Of a stretch of 64,000 nucleotides of DNA, positions 54,121-62,723 are shown piece after piece (position 1 is the stretch's first letter; each line of letters opens with the position of its first letter). Source of the DNA: Lachnospiraceae bacterium (lineage in GTDB: Bacteria; Bacillota; Clostridia; Lachnospirales; Lachnospiraceae); NCBI GenBank assembly GCA_017551165.1, contig JAFZMO010000071.1:1-64000 (forward strand), read 5' to 3'. The translations under genes and the position numbers were made by a program. Under the pieces are notes generated by a model. It worked only from the letters and a program-made list of their open reading frames with translations, was not told where the DNA came from and ran no database searches.

Positions 54121-55485
54121 ATGATCAGCAGAAGTGAGATTCTGGAAACCAACCAGATGATAGAGAAGGAAAATCTGGATGTTCGCACCATCACGATGGG
54201 CATCAGCCTGTTGGACTGCATCGACAGTGATCTGACGGCGTTGTGTGCGAATATCCGTTCGAAAATATTGCGTCTCGCCGGCAACCTGGTTGCGACCGGC
54301 GACGAGATCGGACGCGAGTACGGCATTCCCGTGGTCAACAAGCGGATCAGCGTGACTCCGATCGCGATCATCGGCGCTGCTGCGTGCCGGAACGAGGACG
54401 ATTTCGTGACGATCGCGAAGGAGCTCGACCGCGCGGCGAAGGACGTCGGCGTCAACTTCATCGGCGGCTATTCCGCAGTTGTCTCGAAGGGCATGACGAC
54501 CTCGGACAAGATGCTGATGCGCTCGATCCCGAAGGCACTCGCCTCCACGGAGCGCGTGTGCAGTTCCGTCAACGTAGGCTCCACGAGAACCGGAATCGAC
54601 ATGGATGCCGTCCGCATCATGGGCGAGGTGATCCGTGAGGCAGCAGAGCTTACCAAGGAAAATGATTCCATCGGCTGTGCGAAGCTCGTCGTATTCTGCA
54701 ACGCACCCGATGACAATCCGTTCATGGCAGGCGCATTCCACGGCGTGACCGAGGGCGATGCCGTGATCAATGTCGGCGTCAGCGGCCCCGGCGTAGTGAA
54801 GAAGGCGCTCGAATCCGCAAGAGGAGCCAGCTTTGAGGCCCTCTGCGAGACGATCAAGAAGACCGCGTTCAAGATCACGCGTGTCGGCCAGCTGGTTGCT
54901 AAGCGCGCATCTGAAATGCTCGGCGTTCCGTTCGGCATTGTGGATCTGTCGCTCGCACCGACGCCCGCAGTCGGAGATTCCGTGGCGGAGATCCTGCAGG
55001 AGATCGGTCTGGAGCATCCCGGTGCACCCGGTACCACCGCAGCGCTCGCGCTTCTCAACGACCAGGTGAAAAAGGGCGGCGTGATGGCCTCCTCGTATGT
55101 CGGCGGTCTGAGCGGTGCGTTTATTCCGGTGAGCGAGGATCAGGGAATGATCGACGCTGTCAATGCCGGATGCCTGACGCTCGAAAAGCTCGAGGCAATG
55201 ACGTGCGTCTGCTCGGTCGGCCTTGACATGATCGCCATCCCCGGCGACACCTCGGCAGCGACGATCTCGGGAATCATAGCGGATGAGATGGCCATCGGTA
55301 TGGTTAACCAGAAGACTACCGCAGTCCGTCTGATCCCTGTCATCGGCAAGGGAGTCGGCGATTCCGCGGAGTTCGGTGGATTGCTCGGTTACGCGCCGAT
55401 CATGCCGGTCAACCGCTTCGACTGCAGCGCTTTTGTCGGACGCGAGGGACGCATCCCGGCACCGATCCACAGCTTCAAGAACTGA
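54121..55485 (+). CDS. UPF0210/DUF711-family protein
   Basis: A 454-residue protein with [26 protein letters not shown] at the N-terminus, [28 protein letters not shown] and [17 protein letters not shown]. Annotations as 'PFL family' are based on fold similarity to glycyl-radical enzymes, but there is no glycyl-radical motif, so radical catalysis should not be assumed. It is always partnered with the UPF0237 ACT protein, present immediately upstream. GAGG precedes the ATG. No known reaction; an ACT-regulated amino-acid related enzyme is the best inference. Confidence 0.88.
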   Translation: MISRSEILETNQMIEKENLDVRTITMGISLLDCIDSDLTALCANIRSKILRLAGNLVATGDEIGREYGIPVVNKRISVTPIAIIGAAACRNEDDFVTIAKELDRAAKDVGVNFIGGYSAVVSKGMTTSDKMLMRSIPKALASTERVCSSVNVGSTRTGIDMDAVRIMGEVIREAAELTKENDSIGCAKLVVFCNAPDDNPFMAGAFHGVTEGDAVINVGVSGPGVVKKALESARGASFEALCETIKKTAFKITRVGQLVAKRASEMLGVPFGIVDLSLAPTPAVGDSVAEILQEIGLEHPGAPGTTAALALLNDQVKKGGVMASSYVGGLSGAFIPVSEDQGMIDAVNAGCLTLEKLEAMTCVCSVGLDMIAIPGDTSAATISGIIADEMAIGMVNQKTTAVRLIPVIGKGVGDSAEFGGLLGYAPIMPVNRFDCSAFVGREGRIPAPIHSFKN

Positions 55486-55553
55486 CGGGAGATTGCATTT
55501 TCCGAAATAAACGTTTGCAAGCAAGAGAACACAAGAGAGAAATGGGTTTACAT

Positions 55554-55570
55554 GCGCGGTCATTCCGCGC
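55554..55570 (+). promoter_or_regulatory. Hairpin just upstream of the relQ ribosome site
   Basis: GCGCGG-TCATT-CCGCGC, a perfect 6-bp GC-only stem 3 bp ahead of GGAGGAG. It has no U run, so a translational rather than terminator role is more likely. Confidence 0.4.
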
Positions 55571-55582
55571 GACGGAGGAGAT

Positions 55583-56386
55583 ATGGAGATACAACTTTGG
55601 AGGGAGATCCTCGAGCCGTACGCGCTTGCCGTGGACGAGCTTGTCATCAAGTTTACACACATTCAGAAGTCACTGCGCAAGCAGGACGATTACTGTCCGA
55701 TCGAGCTGATCTCGGGTCGTGTGAAGACGATCGCGAGCATCGTCGAAAAATGTAACCGCAAGAAGATCCCGCTCGAGCGCCTCGAGGAGGAGATGACCGA
55801 CATCGCCGGCGTTCGCCTGATCTGCCAGTTCGTCGAGGACTGCTATGTCGTCGCGGACATGATCAAGAAGAGAACCGATCTCACGGTCGTGAGCGAGGCG
55901 GACTACATCGCCGAGCCCAAGGACAGCGGTTATCGAAGCTACCACATGAAGATCCGCTACACGGTGCAGACGGTCAACGGACCGAAGACGCTGAACGCGG
56001 AGATTCAGATCCGCACGCTCGGTATGAACTGCTGGTCGACGATCGAGCACTCGCTGCAGTACAAGTACCGCGGCAACATCCCCGTAGAGCTTCGGGAGCG
56101 CCTGGAGCATGTTGCGGATGAGATGGTGCAGACCGACCGCGAGCTCTCGGAGATCCGCGATGAGATCAAGGCTGCTCGCGAACAGCGGTTTGAGGAGGAG
56201 CGCATCGTCAACGACATCCTGCTCACGATCCAGAACCTGTACCGGTTTGCGAGCCGCAGAGAGGCCGTGCGTATCCAGGAGGAGTTCTTCCGCATCTATG
56301 AGGAGAAGAACATGGACAAGCTGCGGTATTTTGCGAACGAGCTTGACATCATTGCCGAAGGGTACCGTGCGCAGACGATGAACTGA
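55583..56386 (+). CDS. Small alarmone synthetase, RelQ/YjbM type
   Basis: GTP pyrophosphokinase making (p)ppGpp from GTP/GDP and ATP. The 267 residues hold only the synthetase domain: VKTIASIVEKCNRK, DIAGVRLICQFVEDCY, EPKDSGYRSYHMKIRY (G-loop with the guanine-stacking tyrosine) and EIQIRTLGMNCWSTIEHSLQYKY, plus a helical C-terminus. Hydrolase HD motifs and the TGS/ACT regulatory half of Rel are absent, so this is a constitutive small synthetase under transcript-level control. CGGAGGAG precedes the ATG and a GC hairpin sits upstream. RelQ and RelP types are not easily told apart; overall features favour RelQ. Confidence 0.9.
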   Translation: MEIQLWREILEPYALAVDELVIKFTHIQKSLRKQDDYCPIELISGRVKTIASIVEKCNRKKIPLERLEEEMTDIAGVRLICQFVEDCYVVADMIKKRTDLTVVSEADYIAEPKDSGYRSYHMKIRYTVQTVNGPKTLNAEIQIRTLGMNCWSTIEHSLQYKYRGNIPVELRERLEHVADEMVQTDRELSEIRDEIKAAREQRFEEERIVNDILLTIQNLYRFASRREAVRIQEEFFRIYEEKNMDKLRYFANELDIIAEGYRAQTMN

Positions 56387-56425
56387 TCTCCCGGAAGCTA
56401 GAGTACACTGTGAGGAACGTTATTC

Positions 56426-57835
56426 ATGAAACTGCCTAAGGAATTCGAACAGCGAATGCGAAGCATGCTCGGTGAGAGCGAGTACAGCGCCTACGAGGCG
56501 TGTCTCGACCGGCATGCGAGTTCTGCGCTGCGCGTGAACACGCGGAAGGTGACGACGTCGGAGTGGGAGAAGATCTCCCCCTTTACGATGCGGCGCGTTC
56601 CGTGGATTTCCAACGGATATTACTATGATTATGCGGATGCTCCATCGAAGCATCCGTATTACTATGCAGGGCTGTATTATCTCCAGGAACCCTCGGCGAT
56701 GACGCCGGCAAGCCTTCTTCCGATCGAGGAGGGCGACCGCGTTCTCGACCTTTGCGCGGCACCGGGAGGAAAGAGCACCGAGCTCGCGGCGAAACTGAAG
56801 GGCACAGGTCTTCTGGTGGCCAATGACATCTCTGCTACGAGAGCGAAGGCGCTCCTTAAGAACCTCGAGCTCTTCGGAGCAACCAACGTGCTCGTCATCA
56901 GCGAGGAATCCGGGGCTCTTGCGGACCGTTTTGCTGGATACTTCGACAAGATCCTTGTGGATGCTCCGTGCTCCGGCGAAGGGATGTTCCGCAAACAGCC
57001 GGCCATCATGAAAAACTGGGAGCAGTACGGGACCGGCTACTACAACGACCTGCAGAAGCAGATCCTTCCGCAAGCTGCGGCAATGCTGAAGCCCGGCGGG
57101 TTGATGCTGTACTCCACGTGCACATTCGCTCCGCTCGAGGATGAGGAGACAGTCGCATGGCTTCTGAAGGAATGTCCGGAGCTTGAACTGATGCCCGTGA
57201 TCCCCGAGGGACGCGAGGCTGACTACGAGAGCTACGGCTTTATGACCGGACGCCCCGACTGGATGGAAACGCCGCTCGAGGAGACCGTAAAATGTGCTCG
57301 CTTGTTCCCGCATCGTCTTGAGGGGGAGGGACATTTTACGGCGCTGTTCCGAAAGAAAACAGATGCGCATGCGACCGGCATCCCGGATCCGTTCCGTGGG
57401 TATTGCAAGCCGACGTCACTGCCCTGTGAGCTTTCTGAGATGCTTGACATCCTCAAGCTTCGTGACAATCGGATTGACCGTAACCGCATCGTGATCCGCG
57501 AGGAACGCGTCTATGCGATGCCTGAGGATATGCCCTCGACCGTCGGGCTCCGAGTACTGCGAAGTGGCTGGTACCTTGGCGACGCAAAGAAGGGCCGCTT
57601 TGAGCCGAGCCAGGCATTCGCGATGGGATTGTTTGCGGATGAATATCCGAATGTCTGCAAGTTGCCGGTCAACGATCCTCGCGTCGTTCGCTACCTAAAG
57701 TGTGAGACGCTGGACACGGACGGCATGCAGGACGGCAATGTGCTGATCTGCGCGGATGAGTATCCGCTCGGATTTGCCCGCGTCAAGAACGCATCATTTA
57801 AGAACCGTTATCTGCCCGGATGGCGCATGATGTAA
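56426..57835 (+). CDS. RsmF-like rRNA cytosine-C5 methyltransferase
   Basis: NOL1/NOP2/Sun-family m5C RNA methyltransferase, 469 residues. Motif I VLDLCAAPGGKSTELA near residue 108, motif IV LVDAPCSGEGMFRK with a catalytic-cycle cysteine, and motif VI YSTCTFAPLEDEETV with the nucleophilic cysteine. A C-terminal PUA-like region (about 300-465) matches the RsmF/YebU type rather than RsmB, which would have an NusB-like N-terminus. AGGAACG precedes the ATG. 16S rRNA is the likely target, the exact base unassigned. Confidence 0.88.
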   Translation: MKLPKEFEQRMRSMLGESEYSAYEACLDRHASSALRVNTRKVTTSEWEKISPFTMRRVPWISNGYYYDYADAPSKHPYYYAGLYYLQEPSAMTPASLLPIEEGDRVLDLCAAPGGKSTELAAKLKGTGLLVANDISATRAKALLKNLELFGATNVLVISEESGALADRFAGYFDKILVDAPCSGEGMFRKQPAIMKNWEQYGTGYYNDLQKQILPQAAAMLKPGGLMLYSTCTFAPLEDEETVAWLLKECPELELMPVIPEGREADYESYGFMTGRPDWMETPLEETVKCARLFPHRLEGEGHFTALFRKKTDAHATGIPDPFRGYCKPTSLPCELSEMLDILKLRDNRIDRNRIVIREERVYAMPEDMPSTVGLRVLRSGWYLGDAKKGRFEPSQAFAMGLFADEYPNVCKLPVNDPRVVRYLKCETLDTDGMQDGNVLICADEYPLGFARVKNASFKNRYLPGWRMM

Positions 57836-57859
57836 TTAACTTCGGAAAATGGAGGCACC

Positions 57860-58618
57860 ATGGTTTTTCGTCTCGATCGCTACCTGAACGAGTGTGACAG
57901 CACACTGACCCGCAAGAGCGCCAAAGCGCTGCTGCACGGCGGTTGCGTTGCGGTCAACGGCAAAGTATGCAAGGATGCCGCGCACAAGGTGGATACCGAA
58001 TGCGACACGGTGACCGTGAACGGGAAGATGCTTTCGTATGTCCGGTTCCGATATTTTGTGCTGAACAAACCTGCCGGCGTGTTGTCCGCTTCGAGAGATA
58101 AGAAAACAAAGACGGTTGTGGATCTGATCGACGGGATCGGGGACATCTGTTTTCCGGTCGGAAGACTTGACAAGGACACCGACGGATTGTTACTGATCAC
58201 AAACGACGGTGCGCTTGCACACGAACTGCTTTCACCAAAGAAGCATGTGGACAAGACATATATCGTCACGTGCGCAAGCCGCATCAGCGAAGAGGATTGC
58301 GTGCGGCTGCAAAACGGTATTGATCTCGGTGACTTCACGAGCGCGCCTGCGCGTGTGCGTATTTTAGATAATGAGAACAACATTCTTGCCATGACCATCA
58401 CGGAGGGCAAGTTCCATCAGGTGAAGCGGATGATCGCTGCTGTCGGGAGCGAGGTGACACACCTCACGAGAGTTCGCATTGGAGGACTGTGGCTTCCGAA
58501 GGACCTGAAACAGGGTGAATACAAGGAGACGGACGGAGGATCGCTCCGCGCCGTATTATATCCGGAGGCCCCGGACGGAGAGGACGATGAAGAACGATTT
58601 TTGCGCAGCTATCTTTGA
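57860..58618 (+). CDS. RsuA/RluB/RluF-family pseudouridine synthase
   Basis: Isomerises a specific rRNA uridine. The 252 residues have an N-terminal S4 RNA-binding domain (about 3-50, RLDRYLNECDSTLTRKSAKALL), then the catalytic domain with FVLNKPAGVLSASRD and catalytic Asp in GRLDKDTDGLLLITNDG, KTYIV and GKFHQVKRMIAAVG. Closest in shape to 16S-U516 RsuA, but 23S targets cannot be excluded. GGAGGCACC precedes the ATG. Its end overlaps the HAD gene by 32 bp. Confidence 0.9.
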   Translation: MVFRLDRYLNECDSTLTRKSAKALLHGGCVAVNGKVCKDAAHKVDTECDTVTVNGKMLSYVRFRYFVLNKPAGVLSASRDKKTKTVVDLIDGIGDICFPVGRLDKDTDGLLLITNDGALAHELLSPKKHVDKTYIVTCASRISEEDCVRLQNGIDLGDFTSAPARVRILDNENNILAMTITEGKFHQVKRMIAAVGSEVTHLTRVRIGGLWLPKDLKQGEYKETDGGSLRAVLYPEAPDGEDDEERFLRSYL

Positions 58619-59243
58619 TCTTGACGGTACGCTCGTCGATTCCATGTGGATCTGGCGGGATATCGACATCGAGTATCTCGGCAGACACGGGATACCGTTC
58701 GACGAAACGCTGCAATCAAGGATCGACGGGCTCAGCTTTCATGAGACCGCCGTATATTTTAAGGAGACCTACGGGATCACGGAGTCGCTTGAGGAGATCC
58801 AGGCGGAGTGGAACGACATGGCGATGGAATACTACCGCACGAAGGTATTTCCCAAGGAGGGTGCGATCGAGTACCTGAAAGACCTCCGCAAGAAGGGCAT
58901 CAAGACCGGGATCGCGACTTCGAACTCCATGGAGCTGCTCACCGCCGTGCTGGAAGCTACAGGGCTCTCGGAGTACTTAGACAGCATTCACACGGCCTGC
59001 GAGATCAAGAAGGGAAAGCCGGCGCCGGACATTTACCTTCTGGTTGCCGAAGATCTCGGCGTGGATCCCGCAGATTGCATGGTGTTTGAGGATATCATCC
59101 CGGGAATCCAGGCCGGACATAATGCCGGAATGCGCGTGTGCTCGGTATACGACCGAAATTCCGAGGACCGCATGGAAGAGATCATTGCGATGTCCGACTA
59201 TCACATCCGCAGTTTTACCGAACTATTAGACACTAACGAGTAA
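58587..59243 (+). CDS. HAD-superfamily phosphatase (beta-phosphoglucomutase-like)
   Basis: A 218-residue HAD subfamily I hydrolase with an inserted helical cap (about 18-85). Motif I FDLDGTLVDSM (nucleophile Asp11, acid Asp13), motif II IATSNS, motif III lysine in KKGKPAPDIYL and motif IV VFEDIIPGIQAG. Closest to pgmB/phosphatase families; substrate unknown, perhaps a sugar phosphate or nucleotide. ATG 58587 lies inside the 3' end of the pseudouridine synthase gene, behind GGAGAGGA, giving a long 32-bp overlap. Confidence 0.85.
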   Translation: MKNDFCAAIFDLDGTLVDSMWIWRDIDIEYLGRHGIPFDETLQSRIDGLSFHETAVYFKETYGITESLEEIQAEWNDMAMEYYRTKVFPKEGAIEYLKDLRKKGIKTGIATSNSMELLTAVLEATGLSEYLDSIHTACEIKKGKPAPDIYLLVAEDLGVDPADCMVFEDIIPGIQAGHNAGMRVCSVYDRNSEDRMEEIIAMSDYHIRSFTELLDTNE

Positions 59244-59273
59244 GAAGCGCAGCCAGCGCGGAAGGAGAAAACC

Positions 59274-59828
59274 ATGCCGGTCAAGGGCACCAACGGATAT
59301 ATCAAAAAACGGAAGATCATGCTGCTGTTGTTGCTGATCGGAATCATTGCTCTGTCGCTCGGACTGTTTTTGTGCGGATATCTGACGACCGGTACGAAGA
59401 AAAATCTTCTTACTGTACTTTCAATCCTTGGCGTGTTGCCTGCCGCCAAATGCCTTGTCAACCTCGTTTTGTTCCTGCCGTACAAGTCGTTGGATGAAAC
59501 GGTATACAAGGACCTCGAGAGCACAACTGCGGAGACCGGCATTCTGTACTCCGACCTCGTGTTCACTTCGACCAAGCATGTGATGCATCTCGACTCCTTG
59601 TACATTACAGGGACCGAGCTGGTCGGGCTCTCCTTAAACGGCAAGGTTAAGAGCGAGACCGAGATCACCGAGTATTTTACGGAGACGATGAAGAAGCGCG
59701 GCACCACAGTACATATGCATGTGTTCCGAAACGCTGCGGAGATGAAGTCCAGAATTGAGGCTCTTGCAGACAAGCCTGCAGATGTACCGGAGGAGCTGAA
59801 GGAATTTGTGAGTATGATCCTTGTATGA
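59274..59828 (+). CDS. Two-helix membrane protein of unknown function
   Basis: I do not recognise a family. The 184 residues have a basic start (KKRKIM), two hydrophobic helices (about 16-36 and 43-67) and a cytoplasmic C-terminal domain (about 70-184) with EVT-like strands and helices (KSETEITEYFTETMKKRGTTVHMHVF, EMKSRIEAL, EELKEFVSMILV). The pattern of small soluble domain fused to a hairpin anchor is seen in Lachnospiraceae hypothetical proteins. GGAAGGAG precedes the ATG. It sits between a HAD phosphatase and an rRNA pseudouridine synthase with only 10 bp to the latter, so it is co-transcribed. Confidence 0.6.
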   Translation: MPVKGTNGYIKKRKIMLLLLLIGIIALSLGLFLCGYLTTGTKKNLLTVLSILGVLPAAKCLVNLVLFLPYKSLDETVYKDLESTTAETGILYSDLVFTSTKHVMHLDSLYITGTELVGLSLNGKVKSETEITEYFTETMKKRGTTVHMHVFRNAAEMKSRIEALADKPADVPEELKEFVSMILV

Positions 59829-59838
59829 CGGAGGAACG

Positions 59839-60918
59839 ATGAAAGAGATTCGTGTCACATCGAAGGAAGCGGGACAGCGGCTGAACAAGTTTCTCGGGCG
59901 GATCATGCCTGAAGCAGGCACCGGCTTTCTGTATAAGATGCTCCGCAAGAAAAACATCACCCTGAACGAGGGCAAGGCGGACGGCAGCGAGATCGTTCGC
60001 GAGGGTGACGTGGTCAAGGTGTTCTTCTCGGACGAGACCTTCGCCAAGATGAGCGGACAGGCGAGCGCGCCTTCTGCGATCGGACTGATGGCGCTTCACC
60101 CCGTGGGCGAGGAGCAGATCGTCTACGAGGATGATACGCTGATGGCTGTATACAAGCCCGCAGGAGTGTTGTCCCAACAGGATGACAGCCGCGCGGAGTC
60201 GCTGAACGAACAGGTGCTCCAGTACCTGATCAACCGCGGCGACGTGACCGCGGAGTCCATGCGCATCTTCAAGCCCGGCATCTGCAACCGCCTCGACCGG
60301 AACACCGCCGGAATCGTGTGGTTTGCAAAGACTTTGCAGGGCGCGCAGGGCATGGCTACGGCACTTCGTGACCGCATCCCCGGAAAATACTATTTTGCAC
60401 TTCTCATGGGCAATCTCGAGAAAGAGTATGACGCCCATTGCTATCTTACGAAAAATGAGGAGACCAACACCGTAAAGATCACAAATGAGCCGCTCTCGGA
60501 CAAAAGTGAAGCGGTCCACACCAAGGTCACACTGGTGATCGCAAACCGCCGCGTGACGCTTGCGCGGATCCGCCTCTACACCGGAAAGTCGCATCAGATC
60601 CGAAGCGTGTGCAAGTACTTAGGCTACCCGGTGCTCGGCGACCCGAAATACACGCCGGAAGGGACAGAACTCACGAAGCTTCTTTCGTACTTCCGCGCCA
60701 AATACCACGTGCACGGGCAGCAGCTGTTCGCCTATGCGTATACATTTCCCGAAACCGTGCCGGAAGGGCTTTCGGAGCTCGCCGGAGAGACGATCACCGG
60801 CATTGTGCCGGACGAATTCGCCGAGATCCTGCTCGGAGAATTCCCGAAGGAAGTGAGCGGAAAGGAGGATGTCGATGGCTACCTGGAAATCCCGGGGCCT
60901 GCGGGGCTCCCTGTTTGA
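59839..60918 (+). CDS. RluC/RluD-type pseudouridine synthase
   Basis: Isomerises uridines in 23S rRNA. The 359 residues begin with an S4 domain (KEAGQRLNKFLGRIM, about 9-85), followed by the RluA-like catalytic domain with AVYKPAGVLSQQDDSR and catalytic Asp in CNRLDRNTAGIVWFAKT near residue 155, then TGKSHQIRSVCKYLGYPVLGDPKY. Specificity (RluC-like versus RluD-like) cannot be told. ATG 59839 is chosen with GGAGGAACG in front; a frame from 59821 has no ribosome site. Overlaps recU by 44 bp at its 3' end. Confidence 0.9.
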   Translation: MKEIRVTSKEAGQRLNKFLGRIMPEAGTGFLYKMLRKKNITLNEGKADGSEIVREGDVVKVFFSDETFAKMSGQASAPSAIGLMALHPVGEEQIVYEDDTLMAVYKPAGVLSQQDDSRAESLNEQVLQYLINRGDVTAESMRIFKPGICNRLDRNTAGIVWFAKTLQGAQGMATALRDRIPGKYYFALLMGNLEKEYDAHCYLTKNEETNTVKITNEPLSDKSEAVHTKVTLVIANRRVTLARIRLYTGKSHQIRSVCKYLGYPVLGDPKYTPEGTELTKLLSYFRAKYHVHGQQLFAYAYTFPETVPEGLSELAGETITGIVPDEFAEILLGEFPKEVSGKEDVDGYLEIPGPAGLPV

Positions 60919-61435
60919 GGACCTGATCAACCGCACGAACGATGTGTACCGCGAGCGCGGAACTGCGCTGGTGCAGAAGATCCCGACACCGATCACGCCG
61001 ATGGAGTTCGACAGTGAGAGCCGTCACATCACGCTCGCGTACTTTGACCAGAAGAGTACTGTCGACTATATCGGCATCGCACAGGGCATCGCTCTGTGTT
61101 TCGACTGTAAGGAGTGCGCTGCGGACACGTTCGCACTGCAGAACATCCACGAGCATCAGTACAACTTCATGAAGGAGTTCGAGCGCCAGGGCGGCGTCGC
61201 ATTCCTTTTGATCTATTACAGCCACCGCGAGAAGATCTATTTCATGCGGTGCGACGAGATGGTGAAATTCTACGACCGCGGTGCCGACGAGACGCGTGAG
61301 GACAACCGCAAGAGCTTTCGTTTCGACGAGCTCGATGAGCGTTTCCTGTACGACATGCCGTCGGAGCCGTTTGTCAATTACCTCGAGTTCGTCAACGATT
61401 ACCTTGATTACCGCGAGGAAAACGGCATCGAGTAG
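60875..61435 (+). CDS. recU: Holliday junction resolvase RecU
   Basis: Firmicutes resolvase that cuts four-way junctions and modulates RecA. The 186 residues show RGLRGSLFEDLINRTND, FDSESRHITLAYFDQKSTVDYIG with the metal-binding acidic residues, FDCKECAADTF, and HEHQYNFMKEFERQGGVAFLLI. ATG 60875 is chosen over 60869, whose ATG would touch the AAAGGAGG box. The gene sits inside the end of the pseudouridine synthase gene rather than next to a penicillin-binding protein as in Bacillus. Confidence 0.93.
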   Translation: MATWKSRGLRGSLFEDLINRTNDVYRERGTALVQKIPTPITPMEFDSESRHITLAYFDQKSTVDYIGIAQGIALCFDCKECAADTFALQNIHEHQYNFMKEFERQGGVAFLLIYYSHREKIYFMRCDEMVKFYDRGADETREDNRKSFRFDELDERFLYDMPSEPFVNYLEFVNDYLDYREENGIE

Positions 61436-61458
61436 GAACATTTTGCGAAAAATAATGC

Positions 61459-61487
61459 TTGACAAAGGGATTTCTCCCGTGTATAAT
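61459..61487 (+). promoter_or_regulatory. Perfect consensus promoter of the his operon
   Basis: TTGACA (61459-61464), 17 bp, TATAAT (61482-61487): a full match in both hexamers and the ideal spacer. A promoter this strong ahead of a biosynthetic operon implies repression elsewhere, consistent with the adjacent palindrome. Confidence 0.93.
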
Positions 61488-61498
61488 TCGGTTCAATA

Positions 61499-61514
61499 TG
61501 CTAACAAATTAGCA
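61499..61514. promoter_or_regulatory. Candidate repressor operator in the his leader
   Basis: TGCTAA-CAAA-TTAGCA, a perfect 6-bp dyad starting near +5 of the transcript, with a further TTAGCAC copy at 61518-61524. Its site over the transcription start suits a repressor. A YerC/HisR-type regulator of histidine genes is the inferred ligand; none is in the window. The leader is too short (about 57 nt) for a T-box. Confidence 0.55.
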
Positions 61515-61550
61515 CATTAGCACACTAAAGCGTTAAAACAAGGAGAGATT

Positions 61551-62723
61551 ATGATTCCGTTATTACACACACCCGAGGGCGTGAGAGACATATACGGCGA
61601 GGAGATGGCCGGGATGGAGAGACTGTCCCGCAGCATCGAGGAGACGATGAGAAGATTCGGCTTCTCGGCGATCCGCACGCCGGCGTTTGAGTATTTTGAC
61701 GTATTTTCCAGCGAGAGAGGAACCGTGCCCTCGAAGGACATGTATAAGTTCATCGACCGCGATGGCAACACACTGGTGCTTCGCCCCGATATGACGCCGC
61801 AGGTCGCGAGAGCCGCCTGCACGTACTACCGCGAGGATTCGCTTCCGATCCGCCTGTCGTACTGCGGTAACACGTTCATCAACAACTCCGGCTACCAGCT
61901 TCGCCTCAAGGAGACGACACAGGCCGGCGTGGAGCTGTTCGGAGATGATTCCGTCGTGGCTGACGCTGAGATCCTTGCGCTGACCGTGGCATGCCTTCGC
62001 AACGCAGGCCTCACGGAGTTCCAGATCGAGGTCGGCAATGCCGGTTTCTTCCGTGCGATCGTAGGCGAGTGCGGTCTCTCCGCGGAGGATGAGGAGGAGC
62101 TTCGCCGCAGGATCAAGAACAAGAACCTGTTCGGCATCCCGGATATGCTTCGTGAGAGAAATATCGACGGCAAGGCAGCAGAGCTTCTTCTGACGATCCC
62201 CGAGCTGTTTGGCTCTGAGGAGATCCTCGACAGAGCAGCATCGCTCACGGACAACCCGGCAGCGATCGCCGCAGTCGACCGTCTTCGTCAACTCAGCAAA
62301 TGCCTCAAATACTACGGCGTCGAGCAGTACATCTCGTTCGACCTCGGCATGCTCAGCAAATACCGCTATTACACGGGGATCATTTTCCGTGCGATCACGT
62401 ACGGCACCGGCGAGGCGCTCGCCTCGGGCGGCCGCTACGACACGCTGGCGGAGCAGTTCGGTCGTCCGATGCCTGCGATCGGCATGTCGATCACGGTTGA
62501 CACACTCATGATCGCTCTGCAGAGACAGAACCTTCTCCCGAAGAAGGAAACCGACCTCCACGCGGTCATTTACACGGAGGATCAGTCGGAAAATGCTATC
62601 CGCAAGGCGGAGGAGATCCGCGCGGAGGGCAAGTCGGTAACGCTCGTGCCCGTTACAAAGGTCACCGCCGGAGACGTTGCCGCGAAGCTTGCTGAGGAAG
62701 GAGTCACCGTATGGAATATATAA
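61551..62723 (+). CDS. hisZ: ATP phosphoribosyltransferase regulatory subunit
   Basis: HisRS paralogue without aminoacylation activity that forms a hetero-octamer with short HisG and confers histidine sensitivity. The 390 residues have class II synthetase motifs (TPEGVRDIYGEEMAGMERL; FVLRPDMT-like LVLRPDMTPQVARA; RLSYCGNTFINN; GMSITVDTLM), but the anticodon-binding region is shortened, as in HisZ. AAGGAG precedes the ATG. First gene of the operon, overlapping hisG by 13 bp. Confidence 0.94.
   Translation: MIPLLHTPEGVRDIYGEEMAGMERLSRSIEETMRRFGFSAIRTPAFEYFDVFSSERGTVPSKDMYKFIDRDGNTLVLRPDMTPQVARAACTYYREDSLPIRLSYCGNTFINNSGYQLRLKETTQAGVELFGDDSVVADAEILALTVACLRNAGLTEFQIEVGNAGFFRAIVGECGLSAEDEEELRRRIKNKNLFGIPDMLRERNIDGKAAELLLTIPELFGSEEILDRAASLTDNPAAIAAVDRLRQLSKCLKYYGVEQYISFDLGMLSKYRYYTGIIFRAITYGTGEALASGGRYDTLAEQFGRPMPAIGMSITVDTLMIALQRQNLLPKKETDLHAVIYTEDQSENAIRKAEEIRAEGKSVTLVPVTKVTAGDVAAKLAEEGVTVWNI

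Noticed and set aside
61509..61524. Second CIRCE-like element from TTAGCAC in the his leader
   Set aside because: The dyad arms are 4 bp apart rather than 9 and lack the terminal TC/GA; a coincidental shared half-site.
61488..61550. T-box riboswitch ahead of hisZ
   Set aside because: The leader is about 57 nt with no specifier hairpin, no T-box motif and no terminator.
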